A stretch of 64,000 bases of DNA, from the NCBI RefSeq assembly GCF_008923245.1, contig NZ_WBOS01000001.1, positions 1-64,000 of the forward strand, in the 5' to 3' direction. Below the pieces are notes generated by a model. The model ran no database searches. It had not been told where the DNA came from and saw only the letters and a list, made by a program, of their open reading frames with translations. Origin of the DNA: Cytobacillus depressus (GTDB lineage Bacteria > Bacillota > Bacilli > Bacillales > Cytobacillaceae). A program made the translations under genes and the position numbers. Positions 53,516-62,409 of this stretch are shown piece after piece. The first letter of the stretch is position 1, and the number at the start of each line of letters is the position of its first letter.

Positions 53516-54607
53516 TTACAAAGAGATTTCTTCATAATACCCTTCTGCAGGTTTTCCGATGCAAAGCAACATCCTTCTTTTAGAAAGATTCATAATTATA
53601 GAGAAGACAGTTTCCATTCTTCGATGTTCGGGTACAAAACTATTTTCATAATGATTAATTGAATTAGGAGCATTAAATTCATCTGATAACCAAATTTTAA
53701 ATGTTTCTTCTGTAATCGGATCTCCCGAGGAAATTGCAAAATCTATTAATTGTTCAGCACGCCTTTTTCGTATCATAGAATCTTCAAATTTATACTCGTT
53801 CATATCACTTAGATTTTGTTTAATTACATCCGACAATATATGATTGGTGTGAACTAGTTTCCCTTCGTTCTCCCCTACAGAATCAATTCCAAACGGCGAA
53901 ACTTCAAAATTTAATGCCATTCCGTTTCCTAGACCTTTTCCTTCATCTATACCTATTAAAAAGTTTGCTGCTGATGCAATTTGTCCATCTTTAATTTTTG
54001 AGATTGCCTCACCTAAAGTAAAGGAATTCAAAATTCCTCGCAGCCCTAAATGAATAGGAACTTCATTCGACTTTTTATCAGTTAATAAAGCATTTAAACA
54101 CACACCCAAGCCATGTGAATTAAGGCCGATTTTGCCAATTATTCCTCCTTCTGTCACCATTGTAATATCTGGTTTAGATTTTTGTTTAATGGATAATGTA
54201 AGAAGACTCTCTTTCTGTCTTCCTTTCCAATCCCAATTTTGTCCAAGTATCGTTTCGGAAATAAGAGGTGGTGATACCGCTATAGCAGTACATCCATCCG
54301 AAAAAGCTGGCCCCTTATACCCGGCTAGTGCTATTTCGCTTCGCGTATTTAGTACTAGAATGTCCTCAAAGTCTACTCCAGCACCTTCAGCAACCCCTTC
54401 CATCTCTTCAATTAAATGAAAATCGTATTTTTCAATTGCGTTTAAATGATGTAAAGCTATTTCCTTTGCTTCTTTCCAATTAATTTGCCTATAGCCGTAA
54501 AACAGTTTTTCATATGTTTCAAGACTATGTAAAACTTCATTTTTTCCGTTTAACCCGTGCTGAATGCCTATTTTTTTCGCAGATCCCTCTAATACTAATT
54601 TTTTCAA
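53516..54607 (-). CDS. C45 family autoproteolytic acyltransferase/hydrolase
   Basis: This 363-residue protein resembles peptidase family C45 (acyl-CoA:6-aminopenicillanate acyltransferase) and related N-acyl hydrolases. These proenzymes cleave themselves to expose an N-terminal cysteine. The expected nucleophile is C106 in AFSDGCTAIAV, followed by LGQNWDW, the family's substrate-pocket motif. It is the first gene of the racemase-M20-binding-protein operon and starts at a TTG with GGGAAG upstream. Its likely task is to transfer or remove acyl groups from amino acids or peptides. The specific substrate is unknown. Confidence 0.83.
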   Translation of the reverse strand: MKKLVLEGSAKKIGIQHGLNGKNEVLHSLETYEKLFYGYRQINWKEAKEIALHHLNAIEKYDFHLIEEMEGVAEGAGVDFEDILVLNTRSEIALAGYKGPAFSDGCTAIAVSPPLISETILGQNWDWKGRQKESLLTLSIKQKSKPDITMVTEGGIIGKIGLNSHGLGVCLNALLTDKKSNEVPIHLGLRGILNSFTLGEAISKIKDGQIASAANFLIGIDEGKGLGNGMALNFEVSPFGIDSVGENEGKLVHTNHILSDVIKQNLSDMNEYKFEDSMIRKRRAEQLIDFAISSGDPITEETFKIWLSDEFNAPNSINHYENSFVPEHRRMETVFSIIMNLSKRRMLLCIGKPAEGYYEEISL

Positions 54608-55057
54608 CTTTAAAACACTTCCCTTTCATTCATCATTCTATTTGGTGATATTTTTTGAAGTTTATTTAATATGGATAAATTGGTTGAAAATACTTTAATA
54701 TTCGGTTTACAAATAATTTGGTTAACTTCAATCAATACTCCAATTAAAGACAAAGGACTCCATATGGTCTTATATACATTATATATAACATAAATCTGAA
54801 AATTACAAACATTTTCATAAAAATAAAAGAATACACTTTGAAAAAACAAGATTTTCTAATTAAGACAACTAGGTTTAGATGTAAAGAAAGATACAATAGG
54901 TAGAGTGTGTTGATTTGTATTACAGTTGTTTTAGGAACCCTGTAAGAATATTAAAAATCCAAATAAAAAACCTTAACGTTTCAAAAGACATGATTCCCAT
55001 CTAGGTAAACGTTAAGGTTCCGTCATATATTCTGGATTGAAAAATTCCATATTTACT
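54608..55057. other. Region between two minus-strand operons
   Basis: AT-rich and gene-free apart from the terminator at 54969-55019. No sigma-54 sequence was found. Candidate -10 sequences upstream of the C45 gene are poor. Confidence 0.45.
54969..55019 (-). terminator. Terminator of the amidase operon
   Basis: AACCTTAACGTTT/AAACGTTAAGGTT arms (54969-54981 and 55007-55019) are followed on the minus strand by TTTTTTATTTGG. Confidence 0.8.
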
Positions 55058-56497
55058 TTAAGATATATGCAAGTCATCCTTTAAAGCCAGTTTTGGACGT
55101 TGCAATCCATAATCTGTTGCCTGTTCAAACGTGTAGCCAATTTTCAATACATCGAAGTCTTTACGATGGGGACCAACAATTTGAATACCAAGAGGCAATC
55201 CGTCACTCGTAAAGCCAGAAGGAACAGATAAAGCTGGGTTTCCAACCGCCGAAATATAATAACATGAGCGCATCCAATCAATGTAGTTTTCCATTTTGAC
55301 ACCAGCAATCTCAGTTGGATATTCAAGATCTGCATCAAATGGCGGTACCTGGCTGACTGGTAGAATGAGAGCATCGTATTTTTCAAAGAAAGCACGTATA
55401 CGGTGGTAAAGCTGATAACGCAGTTTCTCGGCTCGACCAATATCAATCCCACGAAGGGCTCTTCCTTTTTCAAGATTCCAAATAAAGCTAGGTTTCATTA
55501 TTTCGCGGAATCGGTCAAAAAGTTCTGAGTAAGACAATTCAATTTCCCAAGCCCTCAATACTTGAAAAACTTCCTCCGCTTCAGTTAAATCTGGACATGC
55601 TTCTTCCACATAGCAACCAAGATCACTAAATACTTTCATTTGGTCTTGCAAATTATTTTTCACGGCTTGTTCAACCGGAATAATCCCTCCAAAATCAGCA
55701 GAATAGGCGATTCTAAGACCTTTTAAATTTGCGTCAATGGGGGCAAGGAATATTGACCCTGGTTCATCGATTGACAGGGGTGAGCGATCGTCAGGTCCAG
55801 CGATGACAGACATCATAAAAAATGCATCTGCCACATTACGGGTAATTGGTCCCTGCACCGCCATTGGCGAATAAAGGGCCGCCTTTGGATACGATGGCAC
55901 TCTGCCTGGTGAGGGTCTCAATCCTACTACATTATTAAAACTTGCCGGATATCGACAAGACCCTCCCATGTCGCTTCCATCTGCAAAAGGTATCATCCCA
56001 CATGTTACAGCAACAGCTGCACCACCACTGCTTCCGCCGGCAGTTCTGCTTAGATCATATGGGTTCCGCGTAACACCAAATACTTTATTAAATGTGTGAG
56101 CACCAGTAGCAAATTCCGGAACATTCGTTTTCCCGATAACAATAGCACCAGCATGTCGAATTCTTTCAACAATCAGTTCATCTTGTGTTGGAAAATAGTC
56201 TTTTAAAGCTAATGATCCTTTTGTTGCCGGAAACCCTACTGCTTGATGTGTATCTTTAATTGCTATCGGTAGACCGTGAAAAGGGCCAACTTTTTCACCA
56301 GAAGCAAGCTTCTTATCCGCCTGATCCGCCTCAATTAATGCTTTCTCCTCTGACAGTGAAACAATTGCATTTACATGCGGATTTGTTCTTCTAATTTGTT
56401 CTAAATGAGCTTCAACAACCTCTCGAGCTGATATTTGTCGAGTTTGAATGGCTTTAGCAAGCTCCTGGGCAGTAGAAAAATATATAGCCTTCTCCAT
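55058..56497 (-). CDS. Amidase-signature enzyme
   Basis: This 479-residue amidase has the Ser-cisSer-Lys triad in order: K81 in PIAIKDTHQAVG, the cis-serine S156 in AGGSSGGAAVAV and the nucleophile S180 in GSDMGGSCRYPASF. This family hydrolyses aliphatic and aromatic amides or ureido compounds such as allophanate and indoleacetamide. It is the last gene of the sigma-54-controlled operon beginning at 60680, 93 bases after a membrane protein, and carries a strong terminator. The actual amide is unknown. The ribosome site TAGGAG is well placed. Confidence 0.9.
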   Translation of the reverse strand: MEKAIYFSTAQELAKAIQTRQISAREVVEAHLEQIRRTNPHVNAIVSLSEEKALIEADQADKKLASGEKVGPFHGLPIAIKDTHQAVGFPATKGSLALKDYFPTQDELIVERIRHAGAIVIGKTNVPEFATGAHTFNKVFGVTRNPYDLSRTAGGSSGGAAVAVTCGMIPFADGSDMGGSCRYPASFNNVVGLRPSPGRVPSYPKAALYSPMAVQGPITRNVADAFFMMSVIAGPDDRSPLSIDEPGSIFLAPIDANLKGLRIAYSADFGGIIPVEQAVKNNLQDQMKVFSDLGCYVEEACPDLTEAEEVFQVLRAWEIELSYSELFDRFREIMKPSFIWNLEKGRALRGIDIGRAEKLRYQLYHRIRAFFEKYDALILPVSQVPPFDADLEYPTEIAGVKMENYIDWMRSCYYISAVGNPALSVPSGFTSDGLPLGIQIVGPHRKDFDVLKIGYTFEQATDYGLQRPKLALKDDLHIS

Positions 56498-56590
56498 GTT
56501 AACAACAACTCCTATTTCTTGAATTGTCTACTAAGGATTAATTATTGATATTGACCGGCTGCCACAAGTCAGAATGCATTTTATTAATCC

Positions 56591-57304
56591 TTATGCATTT
56601 TTCTTTCCTTTTAATTTTTCAATATATAGTACAATTGCAATCGTGAGACCAACACATAGAACAATCTTGATTAAACTAAAAATTGGAGAGAATAAGATTG
56701 CCATTCCAATTACGAACGCCACTAATCCATATAATGGCTTTTTTAGAGCAAATTGACCTAATACGCCACCATAAATTGCCGGCAGTATATATTGAAGAGC
56801 ATTTTGGACTGTTTGCGGGATAATTGTTAAAATGTACGACCCACTTAAAACAACTACAATAATAATGACGATATTTGTAAACGACGCTACGGCTATTCCC
56901 AATGTTCCTGCAACTTCCGCTTTTTTCGTTCCAGGTTCAGCACCGATAGCTTCCTGAGCGGCAGCAGAACACGGAAGACACATATTAGCAATATTCCCTG
57001 TTAAAAAAGCAATATATGTTCCGGATTTCCCTAGTACAGGATAATAAGTTATAGGTTCTAAAAACCACATAATCCCGATAAAAGCCGCATATCCAATAAG
57101 TCCGCCAATTATTGGTCCCCAGCCCGGATGATAGCTTAAAACAAATGAGAAATATAGGGGAGGCATTAATGATGTAACAATTAGCATCCAAAGAGTTAGA
57201 CGACCCCAAAAATCCGATTTGCTGTGAAATGCTTCCATACTATTTGTTTCAGAACTTATTTCGATTTTTGAAGAAGTCATTTCCACTTCTTTTGTAATAG
57301 CCAT
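56591..57304 (-). CDS. Membrane protein, partner of a DUF5058-like protein
   Basis: This 237-residue protein has about seven membrane segments and an N-terminal cytoplasmic tail. Recognisable features include GPIIGGLIGYAAFIGIMWFL, GKSGTYIAFLTGNIANMCLP and PCSAAAQEAIGAEPGTKKAE. No family was assigned with certainty. It starts at an ATG with AGGGGGG upstream, 16 bases after the DUF5058-like gene. The two proteins are similarly sized and consecutive, so a two-subunit transporter or channel is plausible. Neighbouring hydrolases suggest an amide, acyl-amino acid or ureido compound as cargo. Confidence 0.6.
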   Translation of the reverse strand: MAITKEVEMTSSKIEISSETNSMEAFHSKSDFWGRLTLWMLIVTSLMPPLYFSFVLSYHPGWGPIIGGLIGYAAFIGIMWFLEPITYYPVLGKSGTYIAFLTGNIANMCLPCSAAAQEAIGAEPGTKKAEVAGTLGIAVASFTNIVIIIVVVLSGSYILTIIPQTVQNALQYILPAIYGGVLGQFALKKPLYGLVAFVIGMAILFSPIFSLIKIVLCVGLTIAIVLYIEKLKGKKNA

Positions 57305-57320
57305 TTTATTTCCCCCCTAA

Positions 57321-58028
57321 TTAAATTAATGATGAAAGATAGCCGATTGTCAGAGCTAAAATAAGTGATATCCCAAGTGCCCATTCCGACAGCCATCTTA
57401 TTCCTTTTTTATTAGCAATCGTTAATAGAACCATCATGGATACTCCTGCCACGATTCCCGCAACTGCTTCACTATAACCTTTCACCATTTGCTGACTTGC
57501 AAGATATCCAAATGCTCCTAACATAGCTGCGGTCGAAACGATGGTCATCATCTTCGCGTTTTTACTAACGATTTTCGTTTGCATTTTGCCTAGAGATTTT
57601 GTAAACAAAGCTGCAAATAATAACCATCCACACCCTCCAAGACACATCGTCCAAACAACAGTAGTAAAAGCTTTTAAGTCAAAGTCTGGTGAATTCAATT
57701 CAACTCCATAAGCATTGGCACCGATTCCAGCAGCAGTTAATTCTGTAGCAGCACTGCCGATAATCCCAATTCTCATTAACGTAAAGGGTGCCCCAAGTAC
57801 TGAGATCAAAGAAATAATAACAACGACAATTCCAAATGAAGGTCCTAAACAGCTAATAAACCCTGTCCTCAAAGCACTTTTAGTTTCTTGAGCTGTCATT
57901 CCTATACTTGGAGCGGTTTTTGAAGCTACTCTAATAAATATAAATGCTTGGAAAATAACAATAGATACTACAATACTAGAGATAATCCATACAGGGGCAC
58001 TATTGGCGTACTGCAAAACTTCTTCCAT
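57321..58028 (-). CDS. DUF5058-like membrane protein
   Basis: This 235-residue protein has about six to seven membrane segments, with GFISCLGPSFGIVVVIISLI, GAPFTLMRIGIIGSAATELT and TMCLGGCGWLLFAALF as conserved-looking stretches. It fits the DUF5058 family of Firmicutes membrane proteins, whose function is unknown. An ATG follows TGGGAGG. It lies next to the 237-residue membrane protein and between an M20 amidohydrolase and an amidase. A long hairpin in the leader (58061-58100) may modulate its expression. Confidence 0.6.
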   Translation of the reverse strand: MEEVLQYANSAPVWIISSIVVSIVIFQAFIFIRVASKTAPSIGMTAQETKSALRTGFISCLGPSFGIVVVIISLISVLGAPFTLMRIGIIGSAATELTAAGIGANAYGVELNSPDFDLKAFTTVVWTMCLGGCGWLLFAALFTKSLGKMQTKIVSKNAKMMTIVSTAAMLGAFGYLASQQMVKGYSEAVAGIVAGVSMMVLLTIANKKGIRWLSEWALGISLILALTIGYLSSLI

Positions 58029-58060
58029 TTGTTATTACCTCCCATAAAATTTTCAAGAGT

Positions 58061-58100
58061 GAAACTTACATTAGGAAGGGCCTCCCTAAATGTAAGTTTC
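58061..58100 (-). promoter_or_regulatory. Long hairpin in the intergenic leader before the DUF5058-like gene
   Basis: GAAACTTACATT pairs with AATGTAAGTTTC (58061-58072 and 58089-58100), and inner AGG/CCT pairs extend it. It sits about 30 bases ahead of the ribosome site. There is no T-run straight after, so an mRNA-processing or stabilising function is likelier than termination. Confidence 0.5.
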
Positions 58101-58136
58101 TGCAACCCTATATTTGATAGATTCCCTTCAAATCTC

Positions 58137-59345
58137 CTAAGGGGCCTCTACTAGCTTTTTTTCTTCTGTTTCTTCATTTGAGAGAAAATCAAACACAGCC
58201 GAAATAAACAGTTTTCCAATCTGAATCATAGAACGCTCATCTACATTAAATTTAGGATGATGATGCGGGAATTCTTCGAATAAATCAGATTTTCCACCTA
58301 CGTAGAAAAAAGTACCCGGAACCTTTTGCAAGTAATATGCAAAATCCTCCATTCCCATTTGCGCAGGTATACGCTTAGTATTTTCACTTCCAAATAGATT
58401 AATAGCTAGTTCTTCAATCCTTTTCGTTTCATCTGGGTGATTTTTAACAGCTGGATACCCTCTTACATATTCATATTTAGCAGTTGCACCCACTCCATTA
58501 CAAGTAGAGTTCACAATCTCGCCGATAAGGTCTTCAATCATGTCACGAACATCTTCATCAAATGTACGAACAGTTCCCGTGATTTTTGCTTTATCAGGAA
58601 TGACATTAAAGCCTGTACCGCTGTTAAATGCAGCAACAGAAACAACAGCTGGCTTGAGTGGATCTACTTTTCTCCCAACAATTTGTTGCAAATTTATGAT
58701 TAACTGGCTACCTACAACAATTGGGTCAACAGTCAAATGGGGAGTCGCAGCGTGCCCGCCTTTTCCAAAAATATCAATTTCAAACGTATCACCTGCTGCC
58801 ATAGTATCCCCTTCTCTAACACCAATTGTTCCAAGCGGGTGAATAGAAGAAACATGGGCACCATAGATTACATCTACACCGTCTAAGCATCCGTCCTCGA
58901 TCATGAACTTAGCCCCTCCTGGAATCACTTCCTCCGCAAATTGGTGAATAAATACAATATTCCCTTCAATTTGATCTCTAACTTCAGTGAGTACTTTTGC
59001 CACTCCCAGCAGGGCAGCGGTATGAATATCGTGGCCACATGCGTGCATAACTCCAGGAATACGCGATTTATATTCCACGTCATTCTCTTCTTGAATCGGC
59101 AAGGCATCAAAGTCAGCACGCAAGGCTACGGTTTTCCCCGGCTTTCCGCCCCTAAGTAGACCTACAACCCCTCTCCCACCAACTTGGGATCGGACTTCTA
59201 ATCCTAAATTTCTTAGGAAATTTTCCACTTTAAGAGGTGTGTTTTCCTCGTGATGTGAAAGCTCCGGATACATATGAAGATCCCTTCTGAAATCCACCAT
59301 CTCCGGATAAATTTCTTGTAATCTTTCAAAAACAGTCTCCAACAT
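58137..59345 (-). CDS. M20 amidohydrolase (hippurate/IAA-amino acid type)
   Basis: This 402-residue enzyme belongs to the M20D amidohydrolases that hydrolyse N-acyl or N-aromatic-acyl amino acids. Family motifs are MYPELSHHEENTP, ALRADFDALPIQEEND, GVMHACGHDIHTAALLG with the metal cysteine and histidines, and QFAEEVIPGGAKFM, where the catalytic glutamates sit. MGMEDFAYYLQKVPGTFFYVG is near the end. It lies between the carbamoylase and the DUF5058 pair in the sigma-54-driven operon, with AAAGGAG upstream of its ATG. Confidence 0.93.
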   Translation of the reverse strand: MLETVFERLQEIYPEMVDFRRDLHMYPELSHHEENTPLKVENFLRNLGLEVRSQVGGRGVVGLLRGGKPGKTVALRADFDALPIQEENDVEYKSRIPGVMHACGHDIHTAALLGVAKVLTEVRDQIEGNIVFIHQFAEEVIPGGAKFMIEDGCLDGVDVIYGAHVSSIHPLGTIGVREGDTMAAGDTFEIDIFGKGGHAATPHLTVDPIVVGSQLIINLQQIVGRKVDPLKPAVVSVAAFNSGTGFNVIPDKAKITGTVRTFDEDVRDMIEDLIGEIVNSTCNGVGATAKYEYVRGYPAVKNHPDETKRIEELAINLFGSENTKRIPAQMGMEDFAYYLQKVPGTFFYVGGKSDLFEEFPHHHPKFNVDERSMIQIGKLFISAVFDFLSNEETEEKKLVEAP

Positions 59346-59423
59346 AATTAAAAACTCCTTTCAATTTTTATGATTAAAATATTTAATCTTATCTCCACAA
59401 TAAAAATTAATAAATATTAACTA

Positions 59424-60680
59424 CTAGAATGTTTCTATTTCATTTTTCTTAGTAGCTAAAGCCCTTACAACATTAAGTAATAAATTACAACCTGCATGAA
59501 TATCTTTTTCACTTGTGAATTCCTCAGGACAATGACTTTTTCCACCGAGACTTGGAATAAAGATCATACCTACTTCTGTCAGATTATTTAACATTGCCGA
59601 ATCATGTACAGCACCGCTATTCAATTTCATATAGTTATAATTCTGTTCTTTAGCTATCTCTTCAATTTGTTCAATGATCCTTGGAGATAGTTTTACTGTA
59701 TTTGAAGCTCCGATTAATTCGATTGTATTTTTTAGTGAATGCTCTTCTGAAACATTTTTTACTTTTTCCTTCAATTTTTTTGAAAAGATTTCAATTCCAT
59801 TGGATTCTACATCCCTAATATCTATATAGAATTCTACTTTTTTTGGAATAATGTTCGGGACATTGGGCTGGCAGGATATTTTCCCCACTGTCGCAACAGT
59901 TGATGGCAAAGCCATTTCCTTTGCGGCTTGTTGGATGAAAGAAATGATATTTGCCGCTCCAACCATCGGATCAGATCTTAGACCCATTGGGGTTGTGCCC
60001 GCATGATTGGATTCTCCTTCAAGATTAATTTTATACGTATTCATCCCTGCAATGGCTTGAACGATGCCAATCGATTTACTTTGCGTTTCTAGTACTGCCC
60101 CTTGTTCAATATGCAATTCAATCATCGACATAACTTCATTTTTTCTAAGTAAATCGTTCTCGACATTTTCTATGTTTAAGCCAAAACTTTGTACTTTTTC
60201 ATAAACAGAAATACCCTCTCCGTTTTTAATTGATTTTAATTCCTCAACGTTATACCTACCTGTCAAAACCTTGCTTCCGAGCATCGTAACCCCAAAGTTA
60301 GAGCCTTCTTCCTCCGCAAAAATAATTAATTCAATAGGGTGTCTTAATTCAGTCTCTTCTTCTATCAATACTCTAATAATCTCTAAAGCTGCTAAAACAC
60401 CGGTTAATCCGTCGTATTTTCCTCCACTTTCTACTGTATCAATATGGGAACCGATCATAATGGACGGTTTGTCTATTTCCTTTCCAAACTTAGCTCTAAT
60501 ATTTCCAATCGCATCTACTTTAATAGAAAGTCCAAGTAGTTCCATTTGAGAAAGGAGGTACTGTCTTGCTTGTTTGTCTTCAGGACTGTATGAAAATCGT
60601 GTACATCCATTCCCAGGTGTTTTCGTAATGCTAATAATTTTTGAAAAATCAAGCATCATTCTTTCGAAGTTTATCCCCAT
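59424..60680 (-). CDS. M20 zinc-dependent carbamoylase/allantoate-amidohydrolase-like enzyme
   Basis: This third HyuC/AllC-like enzyme in the window is 418 residues long. IGSHIDTVESGGKYDG, IFAEEEGSNFGVTMLG and IELHIEQGAVLETQS hold the metal and catalytic residues, and NHAGTTPMGLRSDPM follows. It is the first gene downstream of the sigma-54 promoter at 60783-60800 and so should be the most strongly induced. The ATG follows AGAGGAG. It probably acts on N-carbamoyl or ureido compounds, the second enzyme of whatever pathway this operon serves. Confidence 0.9.
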   Translation of the reverse strand: MGINFERMMLDFSKIISITKTPGNGCTRFSYSPEDKQARQYLLSQMELLGLSIKVDAIGNIRAKFGKEIDKPSIMIGSHIDTVESGGKYDGLTGVLAALEIIRVLIEEETELRHPIELIIFAEEEGSNFGVTMLGSKVLTGRYNVEELKSIKNGEGISVYEKVQSFGLNIENVENDLLRKNEVMSMIELHIEQGAVLETQSKSIGIVQAIAGMNTYKINLEGESNHAGTTPMGLRSDPMVGAANIISFIQQAAKEMALPSTVATVGKISCQPNVPNIIPKKVEFYIDIRDVESNGIEIFSKKLKEKVKNVSEEHSLKNTIELIGASNTVKLSPRIIEQIEEIAKEQNYNYMKLNSGAVHDSAMLNNLTEVGMIFIPSLGGKSHCPEEFTSEKDIHAGCNLLLNVVRALATKKNEIETF

Positions 60681-60782
60681 TCCACTTCTCCTCTAATATT
60701 TTCGAAAAATCTTCAAGTGAAACAATCACCTAGTAACCTTCTATTATTAATGTTATAATTTTTAGAAGATTGTAAATAATAT

Positions 60783-60800
60783 ATGCATTTTTTATGCCAA
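60783..60800 (-). promoter_or_regulatory. Sigma-54 (-24/-12) promoter of the 55-61 kb operon
   Basis: On the minus strand TTGGCATAAAAAATGCAT has GG and GC exactly 12 bases apart, fitting the sigma-54 consensus. Transcription would start about 90 bases before the carbamoylase ATG. Confidence 0.85.
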
Positions 60801-60850
60801 GATATTTTTTGAACAATATCTAGCTATTACATAGTTTCTCTTTTGTTTTT

Positions 60851-60888
60851 GATGAAAAAATTCATCGAAGTTGATGAAATTTTTCATC
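60851..60888. promoter_or_regulatory. Twin activator sites GATGAA-N4-TTCATC
   Basis: Two 16-bp palindromes at 60851-60866 and 60873-60888 are 22 bp apart, about two helical turns. They lie 60-105 bases upstream of the -24 box and just ahead of the divergent activator gene. This is the classic enhancer layout for a sigma-54 activator and may also autoregulate it. Confidence 0.8.
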
Positions 60889-60928
60889 ACTCTTCCTGTC
60901 AATTAGAAAATAACAAGGTGGTTTTTTA

Positions 60929-62323
60929 ATGACGAATAGACAATTAGAAAATTATAGACAAGCCTTTGAGGAACTAAATTCTATACTAGAAATGAACTTT
61001 GAAGCGATTACAATTGCAAATAGTGAGGGGATTTTCACAAAAATTAGTAAATCATTTGAGGAAAAGTTTGGAATTACACAATCCGATATAATCGGGCAAA
61101 GTGCCTTTAAATTGGAAAAAGAGGGATTTTTCGATAGGTCTGTTACTTGTGAAGTCCTTAAAAAGAAAAAGAAAGTTACAATCATCCAAAAAGCAGCTGC
61201 AAATAAAATACTCTTAGTAACGGGTATCCCTATTTTTAATAAAAATAAAGAAATCCAAAAAATCATTAATATATCAAAGGATATTACAGAAACGAAAAAG
61301 CTTGAATCAGACCTTAATAATTTACAAATCGAGCACGAGTGGCTCAAGCAGGAACTATTTAAACGGACGAATGATAAGGATCGAATCACTTATGAAAGTG
61401 TAGCGATGAATAATATTGTTACCCTTATTGACCATGTAGCTAAAATGGATGCTACTGTTTTATTATTAGGTGAAACTGGGGTCGGTAAAGGCTTTATTAC
61501 GAAACTGGTCCATGAAAAAAGCGGACGGAGAGACGGTCCCTTCATCACAATTAACTGTGGCGCTATTCCTGAAAATCTTCTTGAATCAGAGCTTTTCGGC
61601 TATGAAAAAGGATCATTTACTGGGGCGTCAAAAGAAGGGAAAAAGGGACTCTTTGAAATGGCTGAAAATGGGACGATCTTTTTAGATGAGATTGGCGATA
61701 TGCCCCTAAGCCTTCAAGTTAAACTTTTACATGTACTTGATGAGCGAAAAGTTAGACGAATTGGAGGCTTTAAATCAATTGATGTTAATGCCCGCGTGAT
61801 CGCTGCAACTAATAAAAATTTAAAAGAACTTGTGAAAAAAGGTGATTTCAGAGAGGATTTATTCTATCGACTAAATGTCGTACCAATTACAATTCCATCA
61901 CTTAGAGAAAGAAAAGAAGATCTTCCTTCATTGATTAATATGTTTCTAAGTAAAACAAATAATAAATATGGCGTGAAAAAAACTATTTCGGAAGAAGCCA
62001 TGCGGAGCCTATATGATTACGAATATCCTGGGAATATTAGAGAATTACAAAATTTAATTGAAAGATTAGTCATCACCACAATCGGTGATAAAATTGAAGC
62101 CGCAAAAGTATTCGATATCATTGAACCCATCCAACAGAAAAATATGCAAGATATCATCCCCTTAAAAGAAGCAGTTGAACAATTAGAAAAGAAGTTGCTT
62201 TTGTCAGCTTTCAAAAAATACAAAACGACAAGAAAAGTAGCTGAAGCATTACAAATAGACCAATCAACTGTGGTAAAAAAGGCAAATAAATTTCAGTTGA
62301 AGACAAATATAGCAAAGATTTGA
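60929..62323 (+). CDS. Sigma-54-dependent PAS enhancer-binding protein
   Basis: This activator is divergent from the operon at 60680. It has a PAS domain (about residues 10-125), an AAA+ domain with Walker A (GETGVGKG, near 180), contact loop KGSFTGASKEGKKG, Walker B GTIFLDEIGDMPL and a C-terminal Fis-like HTH (RKVAEALQIDQSTVVKKANK). At 464 residues it is shorter than the activator at 18056-19750 because it has no N-terminal extension. AAGGTGG precedes the ATG. It should bind the twin GATGAA sites in front of it and drive the amide/ureido operon. Confidence 0.93.
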   Translation: MTNRQLENYRQAFEELNSILEMNFEAITIANSEGIFTKISKSFEEKFGITQSDIIGQSAFKLEKEGFFDRSVTCEVLKKKKKVTIIQKAAANKILLVTGIPIFNKNKEIQKIINISKDITETKKLESDLNNLQIEHEWLKQELFKRTNDKDRITYESVAMNNIVTLIDHVAKMDATVLLLGETGVGKGFITKLVHEKSGRRDGPFITINCGAIPENLLESELFGYEKGSFTGASKEGKKGLFEMAENGTIFLDEIGDMPLSLQVKLLHVLDERKVRRIGGFKSIDVNARVIAATNKNLKELVKKGDFREDLFYRLNVVPITIPSLRERKEDLPSLINMFLSKTNNKYGVKKTISEEAMRSLYDYEYPGNIRELQNLIERLVITTIGDKIEAAKVFDIIEPIQQKNMQDIIPLKEAVEQLEKKLLLSAFKKYKTTRKVAEALQIDQSTVVKKANKFQLKTNIAKI

Positions 62324-62409
62324 AAAAAGGCTGCTAATTAAAAAAATTTCAGGCTAAATAAATATCAGTTTATTTCAAAATTGTATAATTATAGGAGAGG
62401 TTATTAAAG

